A stretch of DNA of 64,000 nucleotides from Diphasiastrum complanatum (taxonomy: Eukaryota > Streptophyta > Lycopodiopsida > Lycopodiales > Lycopodiaceae): contig CM055095.1 in the NCBI GenBank assembly GCA_029204225.1, forward strand, positions 43,114,223 to 43,178,222. The letters run 5' to 3'. Shown here in pieces: positions 10,405 through 21,431 of this stretch. Numbering within the stretch: the stretch's first letter is position 1; each line of letters begins with the position of its first letter. Below the pieces are notes generated by a model. It was given only the letters and a program-made list of their open reading frames with translations, was not told where the DNA came from and ran no database searches. A program made the position numbers and the translations under genes.

Positions 10405-11003
10405 TGGCTTCCCGCCACCAACACCCTGATTGTAGAAGTTTGAGAACTGTGATATCTGTCAAAAAATGTCCTCCGTCCATGCCATCATGTGAAAACAAGA
10501 TAAGTTCAGGTACTTCATGCGGCAAAACACGTCTTCATAAAATATCATCCCTTCCTCGGTGATACAATTGTCCAGCAATCAATTGATAAGGTTGTGCCTT
10601 AAGAATCAATTGTCTCTTTTGTACTTTTGTCAAGGAATCATTAGGTTAGCCTAGCATTAGATATTCAACAATATTCACTACCCACTTATGTACTACTTCA
10701 ACATAAAACAATGCAGGTAGTTCATCATCCACTTTAGTATTAACTGGTGCTGATTCAATACTTGAGACATGGTCAGCCAGATAATGTTGCTTACCCTTTC
10801 GAATCATAACACGAAAATCAAATTTTGTCAATAAAAGTAGCCATATTGCAATATGTCTCGTGTTACATGTCTTGTTCAAGGCGAACTGCATGACTCTTTG
10901 AAATGAACTAGGTGCATTGCAAAGTCCAAACGACATAACTTTATAAGCATAAGTTTTTCATTCTGTTGCAAAAGCTATTTTATGGCAATCTGCAGGTGCA
11001 ATC
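10405..11003 (-). pseudogene. Gypsy C-type pol remnant (RT/RNase H/integrase start)
   Basis: Read on the minus strand, the end of reverse transcriptase (MSFGLCNAPSSFQRVMQ) is fused by an internal deletion to RNase H (NKTCN...WLLLLTKFDFRV...KQHYLADHV). It continues into the integrase zinc region (HDGMDGGHF). It matches 39520-40596 and 41792-41975 of gypsy C. It lacks the 1.2-kb insertion found at 40597-41791, so it shows the empty site. Its upstream end abuts the copia B LTR at 11004. Confidence 0.85.
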
Positions 11004-11646
11004 GATGAAGGATTTCAGATCAATGATGATTCAATCCATAAAAAGATCTTGGGTTACAAAAGAAGCCACTCTACCAATCTCACCAATGTAGAAAAATCAG
11101 CATCTACACACAAAATGAGATGCAAACTTTAATAGAACTTGATCAAACATGAATCAAAAGATAAAGTATTGTTGCTATCCATACAAAACTAGCAAGCTAC
11201 TGTATTTCACATATGTAAATCCAAAAATAACAAATATAGATCATTTTACACATAGAATTGCATGCAATCACAAGTATAGTGCACAATGGATAGTAGAACC
11301 CAAGAGAAGCATGTATAAGCATGAAATGAGATAGAAAAGAGAGAAGATATGTCTCTCAATGAGTTAAATCCTTTTATAACATGTCCAAACCCTATTTGGC
11401 CACTGGACTTTTCCACCAAAATGTAAACCCTACTATTTCTGGGTCTAGATTCAAAGTACCCAACATTCAAATTTGAATCTACTCAAACTCGACTTCTAAA
11501 TTTCCCACACTTTCAAAAAGTGTTTATTCAAATGAATTTAGACTAATGAACTTTGAAAAGTCAAACTCTAAGTCAAACAAAGTTGGCCTCAATTTTTCAA
11601 ATATGAAAATGTAGCAAATATGATCAAACTAGTTGAACCTTTCAAA
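11004..11646 (-). repeat. 3' LTR of an old copia B fragment
   Basis: Reverse complement begins TTTGAAAGGTTCAACTAG (family B: TGTGAAAGATTCAACTAG) and follows the family B LTR throughout, including TTATAAAAGGAT and the ending CTGAAATCCTTCA. It is more diverged than the LTRs at 15-30 kb, so it is an older copy. Confidence 0.88.
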
Positions 11647-12540
11647 CTCCCTCTTCAACTAGTTTTAGCATAGACTTTGATAATACTCTAAATGAAGTCC
11701 TATGCTTTATGAAAAAGTCCTTTCCCAATGCTTTGGTAAAGATATCAGCTACACATTCCCTTGAGGACACTTGTTGAAGATATCAGCTACACATTCCCTT
11801 GAGGAAACATTCCCTTGAGGACAGCTGTTGAAGCTCTACCTCCTTTGCAATGACTTGCTCCCTCAAAAAATGATATTGCACCTCAATATGCTTGCTCCTA
11901 GCATGAAAGATAGGATTGGTTGCCAACCTTTGGGCTGATTGATTGTCAAGATGATTGGGCTCTCTAAAAAATCCAGCAAGTGAAGATCCTTGATCATCCT
12001 CTTGATCCATAACATCTCCTTTGTGCAATGTGTAAGAGCTTTGTACTCGGCCTCACTAGATGACAATGAGATAGTGGCTTGTTTCTTCGACATCCATGAT
12101 ATAGCTCTATCATCTATGAAAATACAATGAGCACTAATGGATTTCCTATCCATTACAGCTCCAACATAGTCCGAATCTGAAAATCCAAATGACGATCCCT
12201 CATACAATATGCCAAAACCTTGAGTTCCAATGATGTACCTCAAAACTCATTTCCCTGGCTTCCAATGCTCCTCACTAGGATCTTGCATGAATTGACTCAA
12301 TCTTCCAACACAATAGCTTAGATCTGGTCTAGTAATGGTTAGATAGATGAGTGAACCAACTAGCTTTCTATAGAGAGTAATGTCCTTGAAGGATCTTTCA
12401 CTACTTCTTATAGTTAGCTTTACATGAGACTCCATAGGTGTATCACTAGATTTTGCATCTACCATATGAAATCTTTCTAGTTCGACAAATGAAAGTAGAT
12501 TGAGAAAATCTAATGACTTCTATTCCCAAATGTCGGATAA
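11647..12540 (-). pseudogene. Old copia B pol fragment (RT end and RNase H)
   Basis: Minus strand: the end of reverse transcriptase (about 12540-12247, SSDTPMESHVKL...RPDLSYCVGRLSQFMQD) runs directly into RNase H (12243-11700, GFSDSDY...SSSEAEYKA) with one stop between them. A small deletion lies near 12480. Near 11740-11825 a short segment containing ACACATTCCCTTGAGGA is repeated three times, which breaks the C-terminal frame. It keeps the ordinary RT/RNase H junction that the copia B array at 15-29 kb has lost, so it represents the pre-capture structure. Confidence 0.85.
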
Positions 12541-12605
12541 TTCTCCTACTAATCGACTAATCGACATTTTAATCTTCGTCCAACTCATTATCCAAACCTG
12601 CAAGT

Positions 12606-12777
12606 TTAATGCTTAGTGTTAATGGATGTTAGTGTCAGATCCTCCATTCATGTTGAAATCTAAACTATACTATTGCTCTCATGGGAACAAACCTCCACGT
12701 GACAACTAACTCCGTCTCTTTGATGCTAGATTGACTAGATCTTGGATTCAGGTTAGGCAAGGAAAGAAACCCACCAC
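12606..12777 (+). repeat. Gypsy C LTR fragment (3' end of LTR)
   Basis: About 172 bp matching 34358-34530, the downstream end of the gypsy C 5' LTR, up to CCCACCACA. No primer site follows, so it is a truncated or solo piece. Confidence 0.85.
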
Positions 12778-12792
12778 AACATAATATACATC

Positions 12793-14345
12793 CAGCATGC
12801 TTCTTTTTTGTGAATGTAGGTAGTTTCATTTGGTTGCATCTAACTATCACAATACATGTAAAAGCAAATGAGCTAAAGGAAAATGACATTAAGAAGCTTC
12901 TCAAATACAATGATGTCATGGATAAAACATATAACGTGCCCTTCTTTTTTTCATATTACTAAAGAATGTGAATGCCATAATCTCATCAACAATACATCCA
13001 AAGTAACTGATTAAAAAGCATTTCTTGTTGTTAGTTTGTATGTAAGTTATGAGCTCAATTAAAATTTAACATTAACCTACAACTGGAATTAAATCACATA
13101 ATAGTGTTGGATTTTCCATCAACAACAATATGCAATATTTTATGCACCAGGGTTTTCCGCAGAGGGATGGCCAAAAGTCTACGCATTAAAAACATTGACA
13201 AGATCTTGGCAATGACAATGAAGAAATGTTCAATGTTGTTGATTTCGTACATATGCATTGTTACAATACCCACTTATCCATCACATTGTTAGAATACCTA
13301 CCTACTATGCACTTAAAATAGAAACTTATTCACATCATAACACAATAAAATTATCAAATACATATAACACATTCAGGATGCTCTAATTTTGTAAATGTAG
13401 GTAGTTTCACTCCTTCGTATCCAAGTATCACAATACACATGAAAATAAAAAAATGAAGAAAAATGGCTTCAAGAAACCCAAATACACCAAAAATCATGAA
13501 TAAAGCATATAATTTGCTTCTTTTTTTAATATTAATTTGCTTCTTTTTTTAATATTAGTAAAGAATGCCAATGCTATAATCTCATCAACAACACGTCTAA
13601 AATAACCTCATCAACGGAACGTCTAATCTCATCTGCATCTTATGAAAATTAGACACTCTTCAATGGTTAGTTAATGTGTTTATTGCACATGTAGATCACA
13701 CATTACAACTAGCCCCATACACATTGAAGTACCTGAAACACAATCACAAATATTGCATTCTAATATTACTACCCAAACAATGCCCATTAATGTGCTCATT
13801 GCCACATGTAGATCACACATTACAACTAGCCCCATACACAAATAGGTACTTGAAACACAATCATGAATATTGCAATCTAATAATACTACCCAGACAATGC
13901 CTACATAGTACCCTTGTGGAGAACTTCCAATCAATCGACTAGTTACTGCTTATGACTATCAACATTTCTGTACATGTTATTTTCTTTTGGGAAAAACTAT
14001 AGTATCATGCAAAAATTAATTGAAGGTAATGTTGGATAGATTAGCTTGTAACAAAACAATCACACTATGATCATGAATTATTTGTCATTATTAGTTAATA
14101 TCTAGGTACTGAGCTAAGTTGAAGCTCAAAATTTGCTTACAATTGCAAACAAATCACATATTGGTGTTGGATTTTCCACCAACAAGAATATGCAATATTT
14201 TGTGTACCAGGGTTTTTCACCTAATTCATGGACCAAGATCTATGCATTAAAAACTTTGACAAGATCTTGGTGATGCTACTTAAGAAATGTTCAATGTTAC
14301 TAGTTTTCTACATATGCATTGTTACAATTCCCATCTATCCATCAT
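12793..14345. repeat. Diverged direct repeats, possibly inside a gypsy E LTR
   Basis: Two long words recur. One (GTAGGTAGTTTCA... to ...AATCTCATCAACAA) is at about 12820-12995 and 13395-13595. The other (TAGTGTTGGATTTTCCA... to ...CATTGTTACAAT...CC) is at about 13100-13280 and 14160-14335. The stretch ends in an LTR-like terminus and primer site at 14788-14811, so it may be one long LTR expanded by tandem duplication. No gene is seen. Confidence 0.6.
13676..13907. repeat. Tandem repeat, two units of about 116 bp
   Basis: Units 13676-13791 and 13792-13907 share CACATGTAGATCACACATT and AACTAGCCCCATACACA with few changes. The reading frame across them is a by-product of the duplication. Confidence 0.88.
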
Positions 14346-14779
14346 TTTCTAATATTAACTTTTCTTTGTTGAATGCTCGTGATAGAATGTAACCTTGCTC
14401 TTTTGATTTGATATACCTTTTCCCTGTCTAAATTAATGATTGTCATGGATTGCAATCTTGCTCCCTTGAATTGGATTTGGATGTCAATACAATAACACGT
14501 GAAAGAGGTCCTAGTATAATAATTCGATACTAAAATACCTTCTTAACCTACCTAAATAGCCCAATGAGAAGCAAAATATATATATATTAGCTTTATCTGA
14601 CTTTGGTAACAGGCACATTTCGCTTTTGTTTGCAGCCAGTTTCAACAAAAAACATCTGCCATGCACCCAGGTCGCACGATTATACAATGAGATTATCAAA
14701 CACATCTCTTTTCTTGGGGAACGATAAAATCTTTTATACTACATAATTCACTAATTTTGTGGAAATCTATAATGACTAG

Positions 14780-14811
14780 GCTACCACATAACTTGGCGCC
14801 ATTGCCGGGGA
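14780..14811 (+). other. LTR end and tRNA-Asp primer site of gypsy E
   Basis: CTACCACA (LTR-like end at 14788) is followed by TGGCGCCATTGCCGGGGA at 14794-14811. This is complementary to the 3' end of plant tRNA-Asp with one mismatch. Such sites are typical of the Athila/Tat side of plant Ty3/gypsy. Confidence 0.75.
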
Positions 14812-14877
14812 GACGAATCTTTGTCTTTTCATGATTTTTAAGTGTATTAAGTCCGCTAAATCTTATTCATGTAATGT

Positions 14878-14997
14878 ATGCCAAGAGATCAGCCATGCAC
14901 AACTATTGAGCAGAAATGTTTAGAACGAGCACAACAATTAGAATCTTATAGAAAGACACGTGATTTCACTTCCAGAATCTGCAAAATTTACCAATAA
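14878..14997 (+). pseudogene. Possible gypsy E gag start, truncated
   Basis: ATG-initiated 39-codon frame (MPRDQPCTTIEQKCLERAQQ...) 66 bp after the primer site, the usual place for gag. It ends in TAA, and 28 bp later the copia B array begins. The family is not recognised beyond position and context. Confidence 0.35.
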
Positions 14998-15025
14998 GAG
15001 CTAGATTAAGTCCTAAAGTGTTTGA

Positions 15026-15675
15026 TGTGAAAGATTCAACTAGTTTCATCACATTTTGCAATATTTCCATATTTGGCATATTGAGGCCAAAACTTGTTTT
15101 AGACTTAGAGGTTGACTTTTCAAAGTTCATTAGTCTAAGTTTCATTTGAATAAACACTTTTTGAAAGTGTGGGAAAGATAGAATGCGAGTTTGAATAGAT
15201 TCAATTTGAATAAGTTGGGTACATTGAATCTAGACCCAAAATTGGTAGGGTTAGCATTTTGGTGGGAAAGCCAAGTGGCCAAATAGGTTTTGGACCTGCT
15301 ATAAAAGGATGTAGATCGTGGAGAGAGTCATCTTCTCTCTTCTCTATCTCATTTCATGCTTATACATGGTTCTCTTGGGTTCTACTATCCATTGGTGCAC
15401 TATCTTGGTGATTGCTTGCAATTCTATGTGTAGAATGATCTATATTTGTTATTTTTGGATCCACACGTGTGAAATACAGTAGCTTGCTGGTTTTGTATGG
15501 ACAGCAACAGTACATAATCATTTCATTCAAGTTTGATCAAGTTCTATTAGTGTTTCTATCTCAAATTGTGTGTAGATGCTGATTTTTCTACATTGGTGAA
15601 ATTGGTAGTGTATTTCTCTTTCTAACCAAAGATCATTCAAGTAGATTGGATCTTAAGGATCTGAAATCTTTCACA
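15026..15675 (+). repeat. Copia B LTR 1 (5')
   Basis: 650 bp, TGTGAAAGATTC...AATCTTTCACA. A clear TATAAAA lies at 15300-15306. It is followed directly by a tRNA-Met primer site. Scattered differences separate it from LTRs 2-4. Confidence 0.95.
15300..15306 (+). promoter_or_regulatory. TATA box in copia B LTR
   Basis: GCTATAAAAGGATGTAG is a strong TATA context and is conserved in all four array LTRs (for example 21056-21062). Confidence 0.7.
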
Positions 15676-15687
15676 TGGTATCAGAGC
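15676..15687 (+). other. Primer binding site of copia B (tRNA-iMet)
   Basis: TGGTATCAGAGC immediately after LTR 1. It is absent after LTRs 2 and 3, where the internal region is truncated. Confidence 0.95.
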
Positions 15688-16275
15688 TTGTGTTTCAGGT
15701 TATGAAAGAGGAAATCAGATCTATCAATTATTTGGTGAAGATATCAAGTCTAGAGCATGCTAGAGAGGATTCTACACCGAAATCGGATTTTTTGCTTTTG
15801 TAGATTGGATCTTTTGTAGATCAAAATACTAAATAGGTCAATATACTTGTTCAATTCCGTTTTTTGAATTCACATGCTGGATTTGGCCGATTTTTGGATC
15901 ATTGGTTCAGCCTAAGTGGTGGCTTATTGATTGCATATCAAATTTTCAGCATTTGCATGTAGATTTGGAATAGTCAATTTTTTGTGATTTTGTCAAAACC
16001 CTAATTTTGATTGGATATCTAGATAGTGAGGTTTCTGGATTTCATTTGAGTGTGTTTCAATCTTAGGAAGTGGCAAAAGTCATTAGATTGAGGATAGATC
16101 ATAGGTTGATCAAGATTCCATGAGTCTATGTGTTGATTTGTTTGGATAAGTGCTAGAAGAGAATTTGTGAGATAGTTTCAAATCTTGGTGATTTCTTTTG
16201 AAAGCATTTGTTGTTGTTCAAAGGAGTGCTTTTTGCATTGAAGCAGGTTGAAAGAGAAGATCAGGTCATTGCTAC
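15688..16275 (+). other. Leader of copia B unit 1
   Basis: About 590 bp, T- and G-rich, without a credible reading frame, between primer site and gag ATG. It is shorter than the copia A leader and lacks its repeat modules. Confidence 0.6.
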
Positions 16276-19200
16276 ATGGCAACCTCAATTGGAGTCATGT
16301 TGGAAGCCAATGATAGGCTTACCTCAAGTAACTATTCATTATGGAAAGTGAGGATGGAGTCACTTCTTGAGATGAATGATGTTTTGGATATTGTTGTAGG
16401 TTTGGAGGAGAGACCAGCAACACAACAAGATCAATTGAGGTATGACAAGAGGGCTAAGAAGGCTCTACACATGATAAAGATGAATGTTACCAATGAACTT
16501 CTCAAGGAAGTTGGTAAGTGCACATCATCTTTAAAAGTTTGGAATTCATTGAAAAAGCTTTATGAATCCAAATCTACTTCTAGAGTGTTGACTCTAAGAA
16601 GGCAAATCTTTTCTTGTTTGCAAAAGAATGAAGAAAGTCCAAGTACTTTTGTTTTGAGAATGAAAGCATTGAATGATGAGTTAGCTTGCATAGATGAAAG
16701 CATTAAGGAAGGAGAGCTTATTCAAGTGATTCTTAATGGCTTGTTAGATGCTCATGATAACATTGTTCAAAGTATTGCTATTCAAAAGACTTTGCCAAGT
16801 TTGATGGATCTTCAAGAGATCTTGATCAATGAGGAATATAGGCTTCAAGCAAGAGGTGGATCTACATCGACACTTCAAGAGGATGCTATGTTCACAAAGG
16901 GCAAATTCAAGGGCAAAACCAAAAGCAAGTGGTCTAAAGGGCAAGCTCAAGTGGATTCTTCTTCAAGTGGCAAAAAGAGGAATAGATCAAAGCTCAAGTG
17001 CTTCTATTGTGGCATCAAAGGACACTTTGCAGGTGAGTGCTACAAGAAGAAGAGAGATCAAGGAGACAAGCAAGGTAATCTTACTCTTGATGAGGATGGT
17101 TTGGATGTGCAAGATGCAAATGATGATGCTTTTGTGATGTCTTCATGTATGCTTGCTAATGATGGAGATCTAGATCCTTGGTGGATTGATAGTGAAGCAA
17201 GTTCACACATGACCTTTCACAAAGAGTATTTCACTTCTTTGTTGGCATATGGAGATGACAAGAGGGTGATCTACATGGCCAATGATGGTGAGTGTGCAGT
17301 CAAAGGGATTGGCACAATTCCTATTCCTCTCTCTACAAATAGGATTGTTCATTTGGAAGATGTCTTGTTTATTCCATCTATTACCAAGAATTTTCTTAGT
17401 GTGAGTCAAATGCTAAGTAAGGGCCTCAAGGTGGAGTTTGATGGAGATGCTTGTTTGATCAAAAGGAAGGATATCTTGATTGGAAAAGGTAAAAGGCAAG
17501 GGAAGTTGTTCAAACTTGATGCTTGTGTTATTGCTAACCAAGTTCGATGTGTTGCAAGGGAGCAAATTTCTATTCAAAAGGTTTGGCACAAAAGGATGGG
17601 ACACTTCAACTTCAAGTCATTAGAGGTAATGGCAAGGAAGAAGGTTTTGATTGGTCTTCCAAGTTCCTTAAGTAATGACAAGCATGTTTGTGATTCTTGT
17701 GCTTTGTCTAAGTCACATAGACTACCTTATACTAGATCTATTTCTAGATCTACAAAGCCTTTTCAACTTGTACATTCGGATATTCATGGATTTACTACAA
17801 TTAGCAATAGTGGAGCTAAGATGTATGTAACATTCATTGATGATTTTAGTAGATTTTGTTGGATCTATCTACTAAAGAGCAAGGATGAAGTGTATGATGT
17901 CTTTGTCAAGTTCAAGAATGCAAGGGAGAACCAATTTTCCACAAAGATCAAGTGCTTGAGAGGTGACAATGGTGGTGAGTACATATCTAACAAGTTCAAG
18001 GCCTTTTGTGATGAGCATGGGACCAAGAGGGAGTATACAACATCAAGGCCCCCACAACAAAATGGAGTGGCTGAAAGGAAGAATAGAACTTTATGTAAAA
18101 GTGCTAAAGCTATGAGGTTAAGTGCTAATCTTGACAAACCATTTTGGGATCAAGCTTTGTTGTGTGCCAATTTCTTGTGCAATATGTGGCCGAGTGCTAT
18201 TTTGCATGGAAGGACACCTTTTGAGATGCTATTCAAGAGGAGGCCGAGTGTCAACTTTCTAAGAACCTTTGGATGCACATGCTATGTCAACATTACTTTT
18301 GATGATAGGACCAAGGAGGATCCATCTTCAAGAAGAGGTATTTTTGTTGGATATAGTGAGGTGAGTAAAGCCTACAAGGTTTACATTCCTTCTACTAACA
18401 AAGTGATTGTTGGTAGAGATGTCATTTTTGATGAGGGAAACATTCCAAAGGTGTCTTCAAGCATGATTGATGGTAAAGTAGATGGTTCTAACATTCTTGA
18501 TGTTGATGAGAAGGATCCTACTTTGGATGGTGTTGATGATGGACCTTCATCAAGTCAAAAGCCAAGGAGAACATCAATAGAAAGACAAGTACCTTCAAGG
18601 CTCACATATGATCAAAAGGGTAAGAAAGTAGTTTCTGAAAATTATATTGCTTTCCTAACCTCTTTGGATGAGCCTACAAGTGTAGATCAAGCAAGGAAAG
18701 AAGAGGAGTGGATCCAACCAATGGATCTTGAGTATCGATCTCTTATGAAGAGTGGAACATCTTTTGGAAGATCTTCTTGTGTACATGGAGCTATGCAAGT
18801 GGATGGATGTTATCTTGCTGTAAAATCAAGTAATGGATCTGGAAAACAAATTTTGTTCAATGACTTTGATGGTCAAGTTGAAGATCAAGAGGTTGATCTC
18901 AGAGCGCTTCAACTAGTCAAAAGGGAAGTTGGCAATTTGGAGCTAGTCAAGAGCATCAAAGGAGAGGTAATTGGCAAGGGTGTTATGGATCTATTTTTGC
19001 AGCATATTGAAGACTCAAGTAAGGTCAAAGGAGAAGCAAAGAAGTGTTGTTCAAGTTTACTTTACTTGTTCTACCTCATGTTTGAGCAATTTCATGTGGA
19101 TGTGTGCAAATTGTCAAGATATGGTAAAACTAGCTACATTGGTGAGCATTATTTTGATGTTGGATTTGTACTAGAATTATTGGCTGATTTTGCTGATGGA

Positions 19201-19281
19201 AATGAAGCTATTGGAGGTTCATTATGTCACTCATCCATGGCTAAGCTCTCAAGTGTTGAGCTACTTGGTGCCAATACTTAG
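16276..19281 (+). CDS. Chimeric copia B gag-protease-integrase with captured C-terminus, 1001 aa
   Basis: Residues 1-200 are UBN2-type gag. A CCHC knuckle has C242, C245, H250 and C255. The protease motif is DSEA (305-308) where family A has DSGA, so the conserved glycine is lost and cleavage activity is doubtful. The integrase follows with SDIHG, GDNGGEY and AERKNR, so its D, D and E are present. After residue about 828 (LMKSGT) homology to copia stops where reverse transcriptase should begin. About 173 foreign residues follow (GRSSCVHGAMQVDGCYL...), in frame, to a TAG. In unit 2 that codon is TGG and the frame continues. RT function would have to come from another element. Confidence 0.88.
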   Translation: MATSIGVMLEANDRLTSSNYSLWKVRMESLLEMNDVLDIVVGLEERPATQQDQLRYDKRAKKALHMIKMNVTNELLKEVGKCTSSLKVWNSLKKLYESKSTSRVLTLRRQIFSCLQKNEESPSTFVLRMKALNDELACIDESIKEGELIQVILNGLLDAHDNIVQSIAIQKTLPSLMDLQEILINEEYRLQARGGSTSTLQEDAMFTKGKFKGKTKSKWSKGQAQVDSSSSGKKRNRSKLKCFYCGIKGHFAGECYKKKRDQGDKQGNLTLDEDGLDVQDANDDAFVMSSCMLANDGDLDPWWIDSEASSHMTFHKEYFTSLLAYGDDKRVIYMANDGECAVKGIGTIPIPLSTNRIVHLEDVLFIPSITKNFLSVSQMLSKGLKVEFDGDACLIKRKDILIGKGKRQGKLFKLDACVIANQVRCVAREQISIQKVWHKRMGHFNFKSLEVMARKKVLIGLPSSLSNDKHVCDSCALSKSHRLPYTRSISRSTKPFQLVHSDIHGFTTISNSGAKMYVTFIDDFSRFCWIYLLKSKDEVYDVFVKFKNARENQFSTKIKCLRGDNGGEYISNKFKAFCDEHGTKREYTTSRPPQQNGVAERKNRTLCKSAKAMRLSANLDKPFWDQALLCANFLCNMWPSAILHGRTPFEMLFKRRPSVNFLRTFGCTCYVNITFDDRTKEDPSSRRGIFVGYSEVSKAYKVYIPSTNKVIVGRDVIFDEGNIPKVSSSMIDGKVDGSNILDVDEKDPTLDGVDDGPSSSQKPRRTSIERQVPSRLTYDQKGKKVVSENYIAFLTSLDEPTSVDQARKEEEWIQPMDLEYRSLMKSGTSFGRSSCVHGAMQVDGCYLAVKSSNGSGKQILFNDFDGQVEDQEVDLRALQLVKREVGNLELVKSIKGEVIGKGVMDLFLQHIEDSSKVKGEAKKCCSSLLYLFYLMFEQFHVDVCKLSRYGKTSYIGEHYFDVGFVLELLADFADGNEAIGGSLCHSSMAKLSSVELLGANT

Positions 19282-20195
19282 AGATTGTCAATTTTTGGTG
19301 AATTCATGGTCATTTTCTTGTGTCAAGATATGCCTCACTCACCTTTATGACTTTAATTCAAGCCAAAAAACACACTCACACACTTGAGTAGGGGTGAACA
19401 ATGTGACTTGGATATCAAATTTTTCTCCTAGTACTTGCCAACAATTCTTATCACCTTGTATAGGTAGATTTTGCCTTTATGAGTGTTTGTGCTTTAAAAA
19501 TTCACTAATATTTCACTTGGAGGACTGATCCAAGAGTATCTTCTAGCATTTATATGCTTCTAGACTCAGCCCTTTCACTGTTGAACAAATCTAGAATGAA
19601 GGTATAATGGATTTCAATCTCCCCCCTTGCAAATCACTCCTTAATCTGTGGTTTATAGCACTCTTTCTCTCTCAACTTCAATGTACACTCAAAAAATCAG
19701 GTAGATCTTGAAGATGGACTAGTGCAAACTACTTGGTTTATGGAGTCATGTGGTGCTAGATTTGCATCATTAATTTACTCACCTACTCATGGATTTCCAA
19801 GGTTTGATGGTGTCTTGTGGCAAGATGAAGATGGAGGCTCATTCATGGAGTAATGGTGGATACAAGGCAACAAAGGACAAAGAAGGAGGAGACATGCAAG
19901 CAAAAGTTGATCACTCACATTTATTGTTTGTTTGCTGTATTTTTCCTAAGGGTTCAGGGTTGGAAGCATGGTGGAATCATTTCATTTACATTCTATTTGA
20001 TTCTTCATGTTCTAGTCACATTTTTACATGTAAAATTGATGTAAGAAATAGTGAAGCATCCCAAGTGGACACTATTCTCTATATCAACTATGGTTGTTTC
20101 TATTTTGAGCATTAGATGTTCATTGAAAGGAGATCTATTCTTAGGAAGAAGATCATTCTTATGATGGATCAAAGTTCTATTGGCAAAAACTATGC
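18761..20195 (+). other. Captured non-copia segment replacing RT, unit 1
   Basis: About 1.43 kb lies between the last residues shared with copia A before RT (AGTGGAACAT, ending 18760) and the point where RNase H homology returns (GAGCATTGGAAG, 20199). It has no similarity to reverse transcriptase or to anything else in the window. The first 0.5-0.6 kb is open in frame with integrase. The rest is AT-rich and includes a second open stretch (19789-20115), with features of untranslated or intronic plant DNA. The probable origin is a host locus or another repeat, acquired during reverse transcription. Confidence 0.82.
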
Positions 20196-20198
20196 TAG

Positions 20199-20786
20199 GA
20201 GCATTGGAAGCTATTAAAGCGAGTTTTGAGGTACATCATTGGAACTCGAGATTTTGGCATATTGTATGAGGGATCATCACCTAATCTTTTTGGATTTTCA
20301 GATTCAGACTATGCTGGAGATATAATGGATAGGAAATCCATTAGTTCTTATTGTATTTTCATAAGTGATGGAGCTATATCATGGATGTCAAAGAAACAAG
20401 CCACTATCTCATTGTCATCTAGTGAGGCCGAATACAAAGCTCTTACACATTGCACAAAGGAGATGGTATGGATCAAAAGGATGATCAAGGATCTTCACTT
20501 GCTGGATTTTTCAGAGATCCCAATCATCTTTTGTGACAATCAATCATCCCAAAGAATGGCATCCAATCCTATCTTTCATGCTAGGAGCAAGCATATTGAG
20601 ATACTATATCATTTTGTGAGGGAGCGAGTCATTGCAAAGGAGGTGGAGCTTCAACATGTGTCTTCAAGGGAATGTGTAGCTGATATCTTCACCAAAGCAT
20701 TGGGAAAAGACTTGTTCATGAAGCATAGGACTTCACTTGGAGTATTATCAAAGTCTATGCTAAAACTAGTTGAAGAGGGAGTGTGA
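20199..20786 (+). pseudogene. Copia B RNase H domain, unit 1
   Basis: Frame starting EHWKLLKRVLRYIIGTRDF, isolated from upstream pol by the captured segment and a TAG at 20196-20198. RNase H residues are present (GFSDSDYAGD, SSSEAEYKA, FCDNQSSQ). It ends KLVEEGV with TGA overlapping LTR 2, as in family A. No initiation signal of its own is recognised, so expression is doubtful. Confidence 0.9.
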
Positions 20787-21431
20787 AAGATTCAACTAGT
20801 TTCATCACATTTTGCAATATTTCCATATTTGGCATATTGAGGCCAAAACTTGTTTTAGACTTAGAGGTTGACTTCTCAAAGCTCATTAGTCTAAATTTCA
20901 TTTGAATAAACACTTTTTGAAAGTGTGGGAAAGATAGAATGCGAGTTTGAGTAGATTCAATTTGAATAAGTTGGGTACATTGAATCTAGACCCAAAATTG
21001 GTAGGGTTAGCATTTTGGTGGGAAAGCCAAGTGGCCAAATAGGGTTTGGACTTGCTATAAAAGGATGTAGCTCGTGGAGAGAGTCATCTTCTCTCTTCTC
21101 TATCTCATTTCATGCTTATACATGGTTCTCTTGGGTTCTACTATCCATTGGTGCACTATCTTGGTGATTGCTTGCAATTCTATGTGTAGAATGATTTATA
21201 TTTGCTATTTTTGGATCCACACGTGTGAAATACAGTAGCTTGCTGGTTTTGTACGGATCGCAACAGTACATAATCATTTCATTCAAGTTTGATCAAGTTC
21301 TATTAGTGTTTGCATCTCAAATTGTGTGTAGATGTTGATATTTCTATATTGGTGAAATTGGTAGTGTATTTCTCTTTCTAACCAAAGATCATTCAACTAG
21401 ATTGGATCTTAAGGATCTGAAATCTTTCACA
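20782..21431 (+). repeat. Copia B LTR 2
   Basis: 650 bp. It shares a private set of changes with LTR 3 (ATGATTTATATT, TACGGATCGCAA, GATATTTCTATATTGG, CAACTAGATTGG) absent from LTRs 1 and 4. It is followed without a primer site by truncated internal sequence. Confidence 0.95.

Noticed and set aside
13676-13942. 88-codon frame as a gene
   Set aside because: It spans the 116-bp tandem doublet, and its internal repetition mirrors the DNA repeat.
19789-20115. 108-codon frame in the captured segment as an independent gene
   Set aside because: No domain, and a 1-bp insertion disrupts it in unit 3. Kept only as part of the captured segment.
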